In this document: positions 42,580 to 51,297 of the stretch, one piece after another
Layout: the number at the start of each line of letters is the position of its first letter
How positions within the stretch are numbered: position 1 is the stretch's first letter
Assembly (NCBI GenBank): GCA_964443245.1
Contig: CAYUEG010000001.1
Location: 62,001-126,000 of the forward strand
DNA: 64,000 bases
Source: CANJDH01 sp964443245
GTDB taxonomy: Bacteria > Pseudomonadota > Gammaproteobacteria > Burkholderiales > JAEUOS01
Direction of reading: 5' to 3'
The notes under the pieces: generated by a model
Seen by the model: only the letters and a program-made list of their open reading frames with translations
What the model was told of the DNA's origin: nothing
The model's database searches: none
Made by a program: the position numbers and the translations under genes

Positions 42580-42951
42580 ATGCAGACAGAACCGTCACCC
42601 CACTCAGGCCCGGTGCGCCGCTTCACCGACCCCACCTATCAGCCGCTTGGCGCGAGTCTTGGTGAAATTCGCGCCGAAATCGATCGCCTTGACGATGCCA
42701 TTGTCGCGCTGATGGCGGAACGCGCCATGTACGTCAAGGACGCGGCCCGCTTCAAGCGCGATGCCTATCAGGTCAGTGCACCGGCGCGCCAGGCGGAGGT
42801 GTACGCGAAGGTGCGCGCCCTTGCCGACCGGCATAATCGCGGCTTCGAGAACCTGCCGGATGTGGTCGAAGCCGCCTACCGTTCGATGGTGGCAGCCTTC
42901 ATTGCCAACGAACAAAGCTACTTCCTCAACACCCGACCGATTGCGGATTGA
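42580..42951 (+). CDS. AroQ-class chorismate mutase (small, monofunctional)
   Basis: A 123-residue all-alpha protein of the chorismate mutase type II family: IRAEIDRLDDAIVALMAERAMYVKDAARFK (first helix and active-site basic residues) and a C-terminal helix with YRSMVAAFIANEQSYF. A PchB-like isochorismate-pyruvate lyase activity cannot be excluded from sequence. The first about 25 residues are an extension absent from minimal members. No other aromatic or siderophore gene adjoins it; a Bug protein gene follows after 13 bases. Confidence 0.85.
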   Translation: MQTEPSPHSGPVRRFTDPTYQPLGASLGEIRAEIDRLDDAIVALMAERAMYVKDAARFKRDAYQVSAPARQAEVYAKVRALADRHNRGFENLPDVVEAAYRSMVAAFIANEQSYFLNTRPIAD

Positions 42952-42964
42952 CCGGAGACTAAAC

Positions 42965-43930
42965 GTGAAAAACTTCCTCGCCCTGCTGACGCTCCTGACG
43001 CTGGCACCCACCCTGCCGGCCGCCGCACAGGAATTTCCCAGCAAACCCCTGCGGATGATCGTCCCCTATGCCGCCGGTGCGACCCCGGACATCGCCGCGC
43101 GCCTGGTCGCCGAGCGCATGTCGCAGAACATGAAGCAGGCCGTGGTCGTTGACAACCGGCCTGGCGCCGCCGGCATGCTGGGCACCGACCTGATCGCCAA
43201 GGCCAACCCGGACGGCTATACCTTTGGCATCTCGATTACCGGCCCGCTGGTCAACAACACGGTGTTCCACCCCAGGATGCCGTACAACCCGTTTACCGAT
43301 CTGGCGCCCCTGTCCCTCGGCTATGTGCAAGGCAACGTGCTTGCCGTGTCCTCTTCGCTGAACGTGAACTCGCCAAAGGAATTGCTGGAACTGTTGAAGA
43401 AGAACCCCGGCAAGTACAACTATGCCTCCCTCGGCAGCGGCACCGTGGCCCACCTGGCGATGGAACTGATCAAGATGAAGAGTGCAAGCTTCGTGGTCCA
43501 CATTCCGTACACCTCCTCTCCGGCGGCCGTCACGTCGATCATTGCCGGGGATACCCAGATGGGGACCTTGCCGCCCGCAGCCGTGATGCCGCAGGCGCGT
43601 GCCGGCCGGCTCAAGGCGTTGGCCGTTACCACCGCACAACGCTCGCCGCTGATGCCCGACATCCCCACCTTCAAGGAGGTCGGCATTCCTGACGTGGAAG
43701 CGACCGCCTGGGCCGGCTTCGTCGCGCCGGTCAAGACGCCGCCAGCCCTGCTGGACAGGCTCAATCGTGAGATCACCGCAGCGCTGAACGATCCTGGCGT
43801 GATCGAGAAGCTCAAGGTGCAGTTCATGGAGGCCTCACCGACCTCGCGCGAAGAATTCGCCCGCTTCATGCAGGAGGAACTGAAGCGCTGGACGCCGGTG
43901 ATCAAGCGCGCAGGCATCCAGGCCGATTGA
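42965..43930 (+). CDS. Bug-family tripartite tricarboxylate-type solute-binding protein (copy 1)
   Basis: A 321-residue periplasmic binding protein of the TctC/Bug type. A signal peptide (FLALLTLLTLAPTLPAAAQ) is followed by FPSKPLRMIVPYAAGATPDIAAR and NRPGAAGMLGTDLIAKANPDGYT, both family hallmarks, and PDIPTFKEVGIPDVEATAW. The GTG start has GGAG 8 bases upstream. No TctA/TctB transporter genes are nearby, so it is an orphan receptor; the ligand is unknown. Confidence 0.92.
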   Translation: MKNFLALLTLLTLAPTLPAAAQEFPSKPLRMIVPYAAGATPDIAARLVAERMSQNMKQAVVVDNRPGAAGMLGTDLIAKANPDGYTFGISITGPLVNNTVFHPRMPYNPFTDLAPLSLGYVQGNVLAVSSSLNVNSPKELLELLKKNPGKYNYASLGSGTVAHLAMELIKMKSASFVVHIPYTSSPAAVTSIIAGDTQMGTLPPAAVMPQARAGRLKALAVTTAQRSPLMPDIPTFKEVGIPDVEATAWAGFVAPVKTPPALLDRLNREITAALNDPGVIEKLKVQFMEASPTSREEFARFMQEELKRWTPVIKRAGIQAD

Positions 43931-44000
43931 TTGCGGCGCGCACCTCGGTAACGGCTGCGCTGCCCTCTTCGGCCTCGACCCTGAAGCCGACGATGGACCC

Positions 44001-44558
44001 CTACTGTTGCCAGGCTTCGGCGCGAGTGCGCAACTGGAATCGGCCATCCTCCTGAAACAGCCAGGTTTCGCTTACTTCAAGGCGCCCACCGCGGAGTAGC
44101 CGCGGTGGCGGCTTCGGATAAGGGGAACCCTGCCGTGCGCTGTCAAGTGCGGTGCGGGTGGTTTCTGCGTCCCCGTTGTCGCGAAACACCCGGGCATCGA
44201 CCAGCCGGCCATTGGCGTCGATCGTCAGCCTGAGCACAATCACAGACCGCAAAAGATGCGGCGGCGTACCCGGAAAGATCCGCTCGGCCGCAGTGACGTA
44301 GATGCGATCCGCCACCTCGCGCTTGTAACCCTCCAGATTGGATGCCTGCGAACTGGGCGGCTCCGCAGGCGCTGGTGCAATCTCGGGCCGGGGGGCGGGC
44401 ACCGGGGCCGGCGCCGTCGCCTGAGGCGCATCGGGCGCGGGCGGGCGCTGTGCACATCCACCCAAGAGCAACGACCCGGCCGCCATCACCGCGAGCAGCC
44501 GGGCGAACAGCGTGCGCACCACACAAGAACGATGTTCCAGGGGTCGAACCAGTTGCAT
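44001..44558 (-). CDS. Lipoprotein with a TonB C-terminal-like domain
   Basis: A 185-residue protein. The signal sequence ends in the lipobox LLGGC, followed by Ala at +2, which predicts sorting to the outer membrane. A Pro/Ala-rich linker (about 28-65) leads to a C-terminal region resembling a TonB/TolA C-terminal domain (RSVIVLRLTIDANGRLVDARV, then SARQGSPYPKPPP). AAGGAGTG lies 5 bases before the ATG at 44558, which fixes this start over 44582. It is the only minus-strand gene in the 40632-48990 block. No partner or function is established. Confidence 0.75.
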   Translation of the reverse strand: MQLVRPLEHRSCVVRTLFARLLAVMAAGSLLLGGCAQRPPAPDAPQATAPAPVPAPRPEIAPAPAEPPSSQASNLEGYKREVADRIYVTAAERIFPGTPPHLLRSVIVLRLTIDANGRLVDARVFRDNGDAETTRTALDSARQGSPYPKPPPRLLRGGRLEVSETWLFQEDGRFQLRTRAEAWQQ

Positions 44559-44682
44559 GAATTCACTCCTTTCTCCAGGCACGCAAGGAGCGTAGCACGC
44601 AGCGCCATCGAAGTGCGTGCCGGAACGGCACAGACAATGGTAGATTCGCTATTTCTGACAAACATTTTTCAAAGGGCGCATT

Positions 44683-45756
44683 GTGCAAAGCTACGACGTG
44701 ACGGAATGGGGCAAACCACTTCAACATGCGATGCGGGAAACCCCGAGCCCGACCGGTACTGAAGTGCTGGTCAAGGTCAAGTACTGCGGCGTGTGCCATA
44801 GCGATGTGCATATCCGTGACGGCTACTTTGATCTGGGTGGCGGCAAGAAATTTCACATGAGTGATCGCGGCATGAAGCCGCCGGTAACCATGGGTCACGA
44901 ACCGTACGGGAACGTGATCCGTGTGGGCCCCGATGTAGACCAGGCAACGGCGTCCGCTCTGGCAGGCAAGGACATGCTGGTTTACCCCTGGACCGGCTGC
45001 GGCACGTGCGCACGCTGCCAGGAAGGGCAGGACAACTGGTGCGCCGCGCCGCGCTACATCGGCATCCAGCGCTCAGGCGGATATGGTGATCACGTACTGG
45101 TGCCGCACCCGCGCTACCTGATCGATGCGACGGGCATTGACCCCACCTACGCGCCGATCCTGGCCTGCTCCGGCCTGACTACTTATAGCGCCGTCAACAA
45201 GCTCAAGCCATTTTCGGACAATGACTGGCTCGTCGTCATGGGAGCCGGCGGCTTGGGTCTGATGGCCATTTCGATGCTGCGCGCCATGGGCCACCAGCGC
45301 ATCGTGTCATGCGACATCGATGCGGCCAAAGGAGAAGCCGCCCGCAACGCCGGCGCGGCGGAGTTCATGAATCCGGCCGACGCGGGCACACTGGCCAAAT
45401 TGCAATCGCTCGCCGGTGGCGTGTTGGGTGTGGTCGATCTGGTCGGTGCAACAGCCACCGCCACGCTGGGGATGGCTTGCCTGCGCAAGGGTGGCCGCTA
45501 TGTGCTGGTGGGCCTGTACGGAGGTGAAATTCCGATGTCACTGGTGCCACTGGCCCAGCGAGCCCTGACGATCCAGGGCTCCTATGTGGGCAACGTGCAG
45601 GAATTGAAGGAAGTGGTGGCGCTCGCGCAGTCTGGCAAGCTCAAGCCGATTCCGGTGGAAGTGCGGGCTGCCAGCGAAATTTCGCACACGCTCGACCAGC
45701 TCAAGGCTGGCACGGTGATTGGTCGGGTGGTTGCACGCATGGCGGAGGCGGCGTAA
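44683..45756 (+). CDS. Zinc-dependent alcohol dehydrogenase (MDR family)
   Basis: A 357-residue medium-chain dehydrogenase. The catalytic-zinc motif CGVCHSDVH (Cys35) and GHE, the four structural-zinc cysteines (CGTCARCQEGQDNWC), and the NAD(P)-binding motif GAGGLGLMA are all present. The GTG at 44683 follows AAGG with a short spacer. An unusual insertion, DLGGGKKFHMSDRGMK, lies between the catalytic Cys and GHE regions. The stop shares one base with the start of the gamma-glutamyltransferase. The substrate is unknown. Confidence 0.92.
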   Translation: MQSYDVTEWGKPLQHAMRETPSPTGTEVLVKVKYCGVCHSDVHIRDGYFDLGGGKKFHMSDRGMKPPVTMGHEPYGNVIRVGPDVDQATASALAGKDMLVYPWTGCGTCARCQEGQDNWCAAPRYIGIQRSGGYGDHVLVPHPRYLIDATGIDPTYAPILACSGLTTYSAVNKLKPFSDNDWLVVMGAGGLGLMAISMLRAMGHQRIVSCDIDAAKGEAARNAGAAEFMNPADAGTLAKLQSLAGGVLGVVDLVGATATATLGMACLRKGGRYVLVGLYGGEIPMSLVPLAQRALTIQGSYVGNVQELKEVVALAQSGKLKPIPVEVRAASEISHTLDQLKAGTVIGRVVARMAEAA

Positions 45757-47372
45757 TGGCGAACCCGACGCGCGGCACGCGCGGCATGGCCGTGGCACCG
45801 CACTCGCTCGCATCCCAATCGGCGCTGGCGGTGTTGCGTGAGGGTGGCAACGCGGTTGAAGCGATGATCGCCGCCACCGCCACCATCGCCGTGGTGTATC
45901 CGCACATGAATGGCATTGGCGGAGACAGTTTCTGGCTGGTACGCACCCCCAAGGACGGTGTGATCGGCATTGATGCCTGTGGCGCATCGGCAGCCAATGT
46001 CTCGCGCGCCGACTACGCGGACCGCGTTTCGCAAGGGTTGGGAATCCCGTTTCGCGGACCAACCGCTGCCATCACGGTGGCTGCCACTCTGTCGGGCTGG
46101 AATGCGGCTTACCAGCATTCGAAAGACAAACTTGGCGGCAAACTGCCGCTCTCGCGTTTGCTCGAAGATGCGATCCACTATGCGCGCAGCGGCATTGCCG
46201 TCACGCTCTCGCAACACCTGAACACCTCGAAGAAGCGTGAGGAGCTGAAGGACATCCACGGCTTTGCCGACGCGTTCCTTGTCAACGGCGCGCCCCCTGA
46301 AACCGGCAGCCTGTTTCGCCAGCCGCGCATGGGCGCCACCCTGCAGCGGCTGGCCGAAGCCGGCCTTGCTGATTTTTACGAGGGCGATCTCGCGCGTGCC
46401 ATTGCCAAGGATCTGGCCACGGCCGGCAGCCCAGTCACGCTGGCGGACCTGGAGGCGCACCGTGCCCTGATCCGCAAGCCGCTCGAGCTGGCGCATTCCC
46501 TGGGGCGCGTGTACAACATGCCGCCACCGACCCAAGGCCTGATGTCGCTCATGATCCTGGGCCAGCTGGACCGCCTGGGCATTGACCGGTTCGACCATCT
46601 CTCCGCCGATTATGTGCACGCCACGGTGGAAGCCACCAAACGCGCATTCCTCGTGCGCGACAAGTACATGACGGACCCAGCTGCCATGGCGAAAAATGGC
46701 GCCCCCGATCCACAATCGTTTCTCGACGCAGCCAACCTGGATGCCAACGCCGCCAGGATCGACATGGCCAAAGCCGCACCCTGGGGTGCCGGCAAGGGCC
46801 CGGCCGATACCATCTGGATGGGTGTGGTGGACGGGCAAGGGAATGCCGTCTCGCTGATCCAGTCGATCTATCACGAGTTCGGCTCCGGCGTCGTGCTCAA
46901 GGAAACCGGCATCAACTGGCAAAACCGCGGCGCCTCCTTCTCGCTCGACCCCAAACACATCAACACGCTGGAGCCGGGCAAGAAGCCGTTTCACACGCTC
47001 AACCCGGCGATGGCCTTGTTCAACGATGGCCGCGTCATGGTCTACGGCAACATGGGCGGTGATGGCCAGCCGCAAAGCCAGGCTGCGGTATTTACGCGCA
47101 CGGCAGTGTATGGGCTCAATCCGCAGGATGCGATCGCGGCGCCGCGCTGGTTGCTCGGCCGGACCTGGGGGCAAACCTCCGACTCGCTCAAGCTGGAAGG
47201 CCGCTTCCCGGCCACGACCCTGGACGAATTGCGCCGCCGTGGCCACGAGGTCGAGGTATACCCCGACTTTGACGAGACACTGGGGCATGCCGGCTGCGTG
47301 ATCCGGCACCCGAACGGCAACTTCGAAGGCGGCTTTGACCCGCGCTCCGATGGCGGCGTCGCAGCATTCTGA
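45756..47372 (+). CDS. Gamma-glutamyltransferase family protein
   Basis: A 538-residue Ntn-hydrolase that would self-cleave into two chains. The predicted nucleophile is Thr352 in ADTIWMGVVD, followed by GNAVSLIQSIYHEFGSGVV; the N-terminal half has EGGNAVEAMIAATA and NGIGGDSFWLV. No signal peptide is visible, so it appears cytoplasmic, unlike E. coli GGT. Such proteins include glutathione hydrolases and acylases; the exact substrate cannot be assigned. It is translationally coupled to the dehydrogenase upstream (TAATG). Confidence 0.92.
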   Translation: MANPTRGTRGMAVAPHSLASQSALAVLREGGNAVEAMIAATATIAVVYPHMNGIGGDSFWLVRTPKDGVIGIDACGASAANVSRADYADRVSQGLGIPFRGPTAAITVAATLSGWNAAYQHSKDKLGGKLPLSRLLEDAIHYARSGIAVTLSQHLNTSKKREELKDIHGFADAFLVNGAPPETGSLFRQPRMGATLQRLAEAGLADFYEGDLARAIAKDLATAGSPVTLADLEAHRALIRKPLELAHSLGRVYNMPPPTQGLMSLMILGQLDRLGIDRFDHLSADYVHATVEATKRAFLVRDKYMTDPAAMAKNGAPDPQSFLDAANLDANAARIDMAKAAPWGAGKGPADTIWMGVVDGQGNAVSLIQSIYHEFGSGVVLKETGINWQNRGASFSLDPKHINTLEPGKKPFHTLNPAMALFNDGRVMVYGNMGGDGQPQSQAAVFTRTAVYGLNPQDAIAAPRWLLGRTWGQTSDSLKLEGRFPATTLDELRRRGHEVEVYPDFDETLGHAGCVIRHPNGNFEGGFDPRSDGGVAAF

Positions 47373-47398
47373 ACATCCCCACGCATCATCCGATCAAC

Positions 47399-47593
47399 AT
47401 GCCAATCTACGAATACAAATGTGCAGACTGCCACCGGGAATGCGAGTTGCTGGTGCGTTCCTCAACCGTGATCCAGTGCCCGCACTGTGGCAGCAAGCGA
47501 CTGGAAAAGCACTTGTCAGCCTTTAGCCAGGGGTCGCCGGCCCTCACCACAACGTACGTGCCGCCGGGTTCACCCGGCCACCCGGACAACTGA
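47399..47593 (+). CDS. FmdB-family zinc ribbon protein
   Basis: A 64-residue putative regulatory zinc ribbon: Cys8-x2-Cys11 and Cys27-x2-Cys30 with the family start MPIYEYKCADC. The tail is Ser/Gly/Pro-rich. It begins 26 bases after the gamma-glutamyltransferase stops and ends 4 bases before the next gene. Confidence 0.9.
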   Translation: MPIYEYKCADCHRECELLVRSSTVIQCPHCGSKRLEKHLSAFSQGSPALTTTYVPPGSPGHPDN

Positions 47594-47597
47594 GTTG

Positions 47598-47975
47598 ATG
47601 GATCGCGTCAGGGTTGACAAGTGGCTCTGGGCCGCACGCTTCTTCAAGACCCGCTCGCTGGCAACGCAGGCGATTGAGTCCGGCAAGGTGCGTGTCGAAG
47701 GTGAAACGGTCAAGCCGGCAAAGGAAGTCCGCGCCGGGCAAACACTTGAGGTGCGCACGCCCGGTGGCCAGTTCACCGTGCAAATCAAACTGGTTTCGGA
47801 CCATCGCGGCAACGCGGCGGCGGCACAGCTTCTTTACGAGGAAACGCCGGAAAGCCGCAAGGCGCGCGAAGATGAGGCACTGCGCCGCAAGCACTTCGCC
47901 GAGCCGGCGGAGACGATTTACGCCCGGCCCACCAAGCGCGACCGGCGTGATCTGGAACGCTTTCGCGGCGGGTAA
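47598..47975 (+). CDS. Hsp15-like S4-domain RNA-binding protein
   Basis: A 125-residue protein with an N-terminal S4 domain (VRVDKWLWAARFFKTRSLA, then VRVEGETVKPAKEVRAGQTLEV) and a basic C-terminal tail (TKRDRRDLERFR), the layout of Hsp15/HslR. That protein binds stalled 50S subunits carrying peptidyl-tRNA after heat shock. The ATG at 47598 is 4 bases after the FmdB stop and gives the normal family N-terminus. Confidence 0.93.
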   Translation: MDRVRVDKWLWAARFFKTRSLATQAIESGKVRVEGETVKPAKEVRAGQTLEVRTPGGQFTVQIKLVSDHRGNAAAAQLLYEETPESRKAREDEALRRKHFAEPAETIYARPTKRDRRDLERFRGG

Positions 47976-48030
47976 ACTGCGCGGCACAACCACCACCTAC
48001 AACAACGAGAACCAACCAAAGGAGACCCAC

Positions 48031-48990
48031 ATGCTGCATCGACTCATTCTGGCGCTGCTGGCGCTTTGTACTGCGCTCTCCGCCGGGGCACAGCCCTACC
48101 CGAACAAGCCGGTAAAGATTCTCGTGCCTTTCGTGGCCGGTGGCACCAGCGACATCGTGGCGCGTGCGATCGCCCAGAAACTGACTGAAGCCGGATATAC
48201 CACGCTGGTAGAGAACCGCCCCGGTGCCAACGGCTCGATCGCAGCCGAAGTGCTGGCCAAATCGCCGCCCGACGGCTACACCATCATGGTCGGCTCGATC
48301 GGCGTGTTCGCGATCAACATGAGCCTGTACAAGAACCCAAAATACGACGTGATGAAAGACCTGGAGGCCGTGACGGTGGCCATCAGCACCCCAAACGTAT
48401 TGATCACGCCGCCCAACTTTCCGGCCAGCAACCTGAAGGAATTCATCGAGCACGCACGCAAGAACCCTGGCAAGATTTCCTACGGCTCCTCCGGCTCCGG
48501 CTCGAGTGATCACCTCTCGGCCGAGTTGTTCAAGCAGCAGACCAAAACGTTTGGCGTGCACATTCCGTATCGCGGCGGTGCGGCTGCCCAAACCGACATC
48601 ATGGCCGGGCAGATCGAGGCTTCGTTCCAGAACTTCGGCACCGTCGTGCCGTACATCCGGGCCGGCAAGATGAAGGCACTCGCCGTCACCTCGAAGTCGC
48701 GCATGCCGCAGTTGCCGGATGTGCCCACCGCGATCGAAAGCGGGCTGACAGGCTTCGAGGTCACCTCCTGGCAGGCGGTGGCGGCACCCAAGGGCACGCC
48801 GAAGGAGATCATCGTCAAGTTGCAGGCAGACATCGCCAGGGGGCTGCGCGCGGCAGACATCAGCAAGCGCTTCGCCGATCAGGGCTTCGATATTGTCGCC
48901 AACACGCCGGAGCAGGCGAGCGCGTTCTTCAAAGGCGAGATTGATCGCTGGGCGGCCGTGGTCAAGGCTTCCGGCGCGGCGGTCGACTAG
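48031..48990 (+). CDS. Bug-family tripartite tricarboxylate-type solute-binding protein (copy 2)
   Basis: A 319-residue periplasmic TctC/Bug protein. A signal peptide (LILALLALCTALSAGA-Q) is followed by YPNKPVKILVPFVAGGTSDIVAR, ENRPGANGSIAAEVLAKSPPDGYT and VPTAIESGLTGFEVTSW. GGAG lies 7 bases before the ATG. It differs clearly from copy 1, so recent duplication is unlikely. There are no transporter subunits nearby. Confidence 0.93.
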   Translation: MLHRLILALLALCTALSAGAQPYPNKPVKILVPFVAGGTSDIVARAIAQKLTEAGYTTLVENRPGANGSIAAEVLAKSPPDGYTIMVGSIGVFAINMSLYKNPKYDVMKDLEAVTVAISTPNVLITPPNFPASNLKEFIEHARKNPGKISYGSSGSGSSDHLSAELFKQQTKTFGVHIPYRGGAAAQTDIMAGQIEASFQNFGTVVPYIRAGKMKALAVTSKSRMPQLPDVPTAIESGLTGFEVTSWQAVAAPKGTPKEIIVKLQADIARGLRAADISKRFADQGFDIVANTPEQASAFFKGEIDRWAAVVKASGAAVD

Positions 48991-49020
48991 CCCCGGCATT
49001 CTGGGCGGCCACATCGACGG

Positions 49021-49053
49021 CCCTGAAAGCCTTGGTAGACAAGGCTTTCAGGG
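49021..49053. terminator. Perfect 14-bp stem-loop between convergent genes
   Basis: CCCTGAAAGCCTTG and its exact complement CAAGGCTTTCAGGG are separated by GTAGA. The hairpin sits between the convergent Bug gene and SDR gene, so a bidirectional terminator or 3'-end stabiliser is likely, although neither side has a long T-run. Confidence 0.7.
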
Positions 49054-49071
49054 CGATGGCTTTGCCAGCAT

Positions 49072-49830
49072 CTAGACCGTCATGCCGCCGGAGACTTCCA
49101 GCACCGCGCCGTTGATGTAGCTGGCATCATCACTGGCAAGGAACGCGTAGACGCTGGCAATCTCCTCCGGCTTGCCAAGGCGGCCGAGGGAGACGCGGCC
49201 TTCCAGTTGCTTCATCACATTTTCCGGGATCGCATCCAGAATATGGGTGGCGATGAATCCTGGCGCCACCGCATTGACACGAATGCCTTTGGGCCCGAGT
49301 TCGCGAAACCAGGTTTTGGTGAAACCGATCACACCGAATTTGGTAGCGGCATAATTGGTCTGGCCGAAATTGCCGTACAGCCCGACAATCGAAGACGCAT
49401 TGAGAATCACGCCGCGCCCCTGCTCGATCATGGTCGGTACCACCGCCTGTGCGCAGTTGAAGACGCCCTTGAGGTTGACGTCGATGACAGCATCAAACTC
49501 GACTTCTGTCATCTTGACCAGCCGGGCATCCTTGGTGATGCCGGCATTGTTGACCAGAATATCGATGCGCCCGGCATCGCGCTTGACCGCTGCCACCATC
49601 GCATCCACGCTGGCGCGCTGCGTCACATCCACAATCATGCCAAGGACCTGAACCGAACCGCCGAGTGCCTTGCATTCGGCAACAGCGGCATCAATCTGGT
49701 CACGCTTCAAATCGGCAATGACGACGACAGCGCCCTCCGAGACGAAGCGCTTGGCAGTGGCCAGGCCGATGCCATTGGCACCACCGGTGATGATCGCTAC
49801 CCGCTGGTTCAGACGCATGAGATTTGCCAT
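49072..49830 (-). CDS. FabG-like short-chain dehydrogenase/reductase
   Basis: A 252-residue classical SDR. The NAD(P) glycine motif TGGANGIG, the NNAG motif, and the Ser-Tyr-Lys catalytic set (NASSIVGLYG, then NYAATK) are intact, and PGFIATHI follows. Asp of VVIADLK after the second strand hints at NAD(H) preference. It is close to 3-oxoacyl-ACP/CoA reductases, but the substrate is unproven. The start at 49830 is the first ATG; a second lies at 49818. It is the final gene of a minus-strand group with the J-like protein, 43 bases apart. Confidence 0.9.
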   Translation of the reverse strand: MANLMRLNQRVAIITGGANGIGLATAKRFVSEGAVVVIADLKRDQIDAAVAECKALGGSVQVLGMIVDVTQRASVDAMVAAVKRDAGRIDILVNNAGITKDARLVKMTEVEFDAVIDVNLKGVFNCAQAVVPTMIEQGRGVILNASSIVGLYGNFGQTNYAATKFGVIGFTKTWFRELGPKGIRVNAVAPGFIATHILDAIPENVMKQLEGRVSLGRLGKPEEIASVYAFLASDDASYINGAVLEVSGGMTV

Positions 49831-49873
49831 TCCGGATTGATCCAAAGCGGCGGATTGTAGCGAATGTCCCTGC

Positions 49874-50602
49874 TCAGCAATCAGGCCGGTTGTAGCGCTG
49901 CATGCACATGGACCGCAGCTGTGCCTTTTCGTTGGCAAGCCGGCGTTCGGCGTCATACTGTGCCTGACGTTTGGCCGCCTGCTCCGCCCGCTCGCGCTGC
50001 TCGCGCTGATACTGTTCCTGCCGCGCGGCGTTCTGCGCCTGAGCCGACTGATATTGGCTCTCGCGTGACACTTGCTGGCCAATCTGCTGCGCCTCCCGCT
50101 GAAAGGCACGCTCCCGGTTCTCCTGTTCACGCTGCTGTTGCTGCACGAAGCGCGCCTGGCGCCGCTCTTCCTCCGCCGCTTGCAACTCGGCCTGCTTCTT
50201 CTTCTCTTCCTCGGCGATGCGCAGCGCCTTCTCCAGGATCTCCTTCTGCATCCGGGCCTTCTCACGCGCCTGGTAGAACCACATACCGGAAATGATGATC
50301 AGGATGAGGCCGGCAACCAGGATATTGCGTGTCGACAACCAGCCGCGCCCCTCTTCCGGGATCGATTGAACCGGGGCAATCTTCATGCCCGCGTTGGCCA
50401 GACGCCGGTCGTACAGCGCTCTCGAATCAGGATTGGCGAGCGTCTTGTAGGCCTGTTCGATGCCCTGCCACTGGATACGCGCATTTTCGTCGGCATCCAG
50501 CTTGGTTTGGGGATAGGCCACTTTTCGGCGCAGATACGCCTGTTCGAGGTCGTCGAACGATACGCCAGGCTCAACTCCGAGGATGGAATACAGTGTTTTC
50601 AT
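49874..50602 (-). CDS. J-domain-like membrane protein lacking the HPD motif
   Basis: A 242-residue protein. The N-terminal about 65 residues have the shape of a DnaJ J-domain (YSILGVEPGVSFDDLEQAYLRR, then QAYKTLANPDSRALYDRRL), but the HPD tripeptide needed to stimulate DnaK is replaced in the segment VAYPQTKLD. One transmembrane helix (about 92-110) follows, and then a long Gln/Glu/Arg/Ala-rich coiled coil to a C-terminus with cysteines (MCMQRYNRPDC). GGGGA lies 4 bases upstream of the ATG at 50602, excluding the longer reading. The function is unknown; a co-chaperone that does not activate Hsp70 is one possibility. Confidence 0.8.
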   Translation of the reverse strand: MKTLYSILGVEPGVSFDDLEQAYLRRKVAYPQTKLDADENARIQWQGIEQAYKTLANPDSRALYDRRLANAGMKIAPVQSIPEEGRGWLSTRNILVAGLILIIISGMWFYQAREKARMQKEILEKALRIAEEEKKKQAELQAAEEERRQARFVQQQQREQENRERAFQREAQQIGQQVSRESQYQSAQAQNAARQEQYQREQRERAEQAAKRQAQYDAERRLANEKAQLRSMCMQRYNRPDC

Positions 50603-50702
50603 AGGTTCCCCATAGCACGGCCAATGTCCCTCTCGTGCACGGCTATTGTTATTGTTTGCTGCTCCCCACCTCGACAGCGATGCAATTATAAAGTTTTCCG
50701 TG

Positions 50703-51272
50703 TCAGGATTCTGCGAACTCAAGGACTTCGTGCATGTACTCGGAAAAATCCGAAAGCCCGTGGTCACTACCTTCAAGTATCTTCTGGCGCGCATGGGGAA
50801 AAGCGCGCACCATCTCTCGCCAATCGAGCAGTTCGTCCCCTTTGGCCGCAATCAGGAAGTAGCGCTCCGGGCGTGAAATGGCCGCGATGTGCAGTGCGCG
50901 CAGTTGCGCCAGATACTCGGGCTTGAATTCGAACGGCTCGCCACCTGCGTGAAACGCCTCTTGCGGCCCGACATGGGTCGCCAGCTTCTCAAAGGCGCGC
51001 AGCGCCGGGTTCAGCAGAACGGCACGGCAACCCAACTGCTCCGCCATCCAGGTGGCATAGTAGCCGCCCAGCGAACTGCCAACCAGGCACAATCTGTCCG
51101 GCGACACGGACCGCGCCAGACGCACCGCCAGTTCAATCGCTGTTGCCGGCTCGGGTGGCAGTTGCGGGCACACGTAATCACCACTTCGACCCGCTGCGGC
51201 CATGCGCTCTCCCAGAAGGCGCGCCTTGAACGACTGCGGCGACGAGCGGAAACCGTGCAGATACAGGATCAT
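50703..51272 (-). CDS. YqiA-like alpha/beta hydrolase (esterase)
   Basis: A 189-residue small alpha/beta hydrolase of the YqiA/UPF0227 type. It starts MILYLHGFRSSP, has the nucleophile elbow GSSLGG (Ser67), an Asp in AAKGDELLDW and a His in GSDHGLSDF. The ATG at 51272 has GGA 6 bases upstream and matches the family N-terminus; 51278 is an alternative. It lies 25 bases downstream of mpl. Confidence 0.88.
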   Translation of the reverse strand: MILYLHGFRSSPQSFKARLLGERMAAAGRSGDYVCPQLPPEPATAIELAVRLARSVSPDRLCLVGSSLGGYYATWMAEQLGCRAVLLNPALRAFEKLATHVGPQEAFHAGGEPFEFKPEYLAQLRALHIAAISRPERYFLIAAKGDELLDWREMVRAFPHARQKILEGSDHGLSDFSEYMHEVLEFAES

Positions 51273-51297
51273 GCCCATTCCATATGGAACAGAGGCG

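Noticed and set aside
45582..47309. A 575-residue minus-strand frame opposite gamma-glutamyltransferase
   Set aside because: It covers the real coding strand of two genes in antisense; composition is that of a shadow frame.
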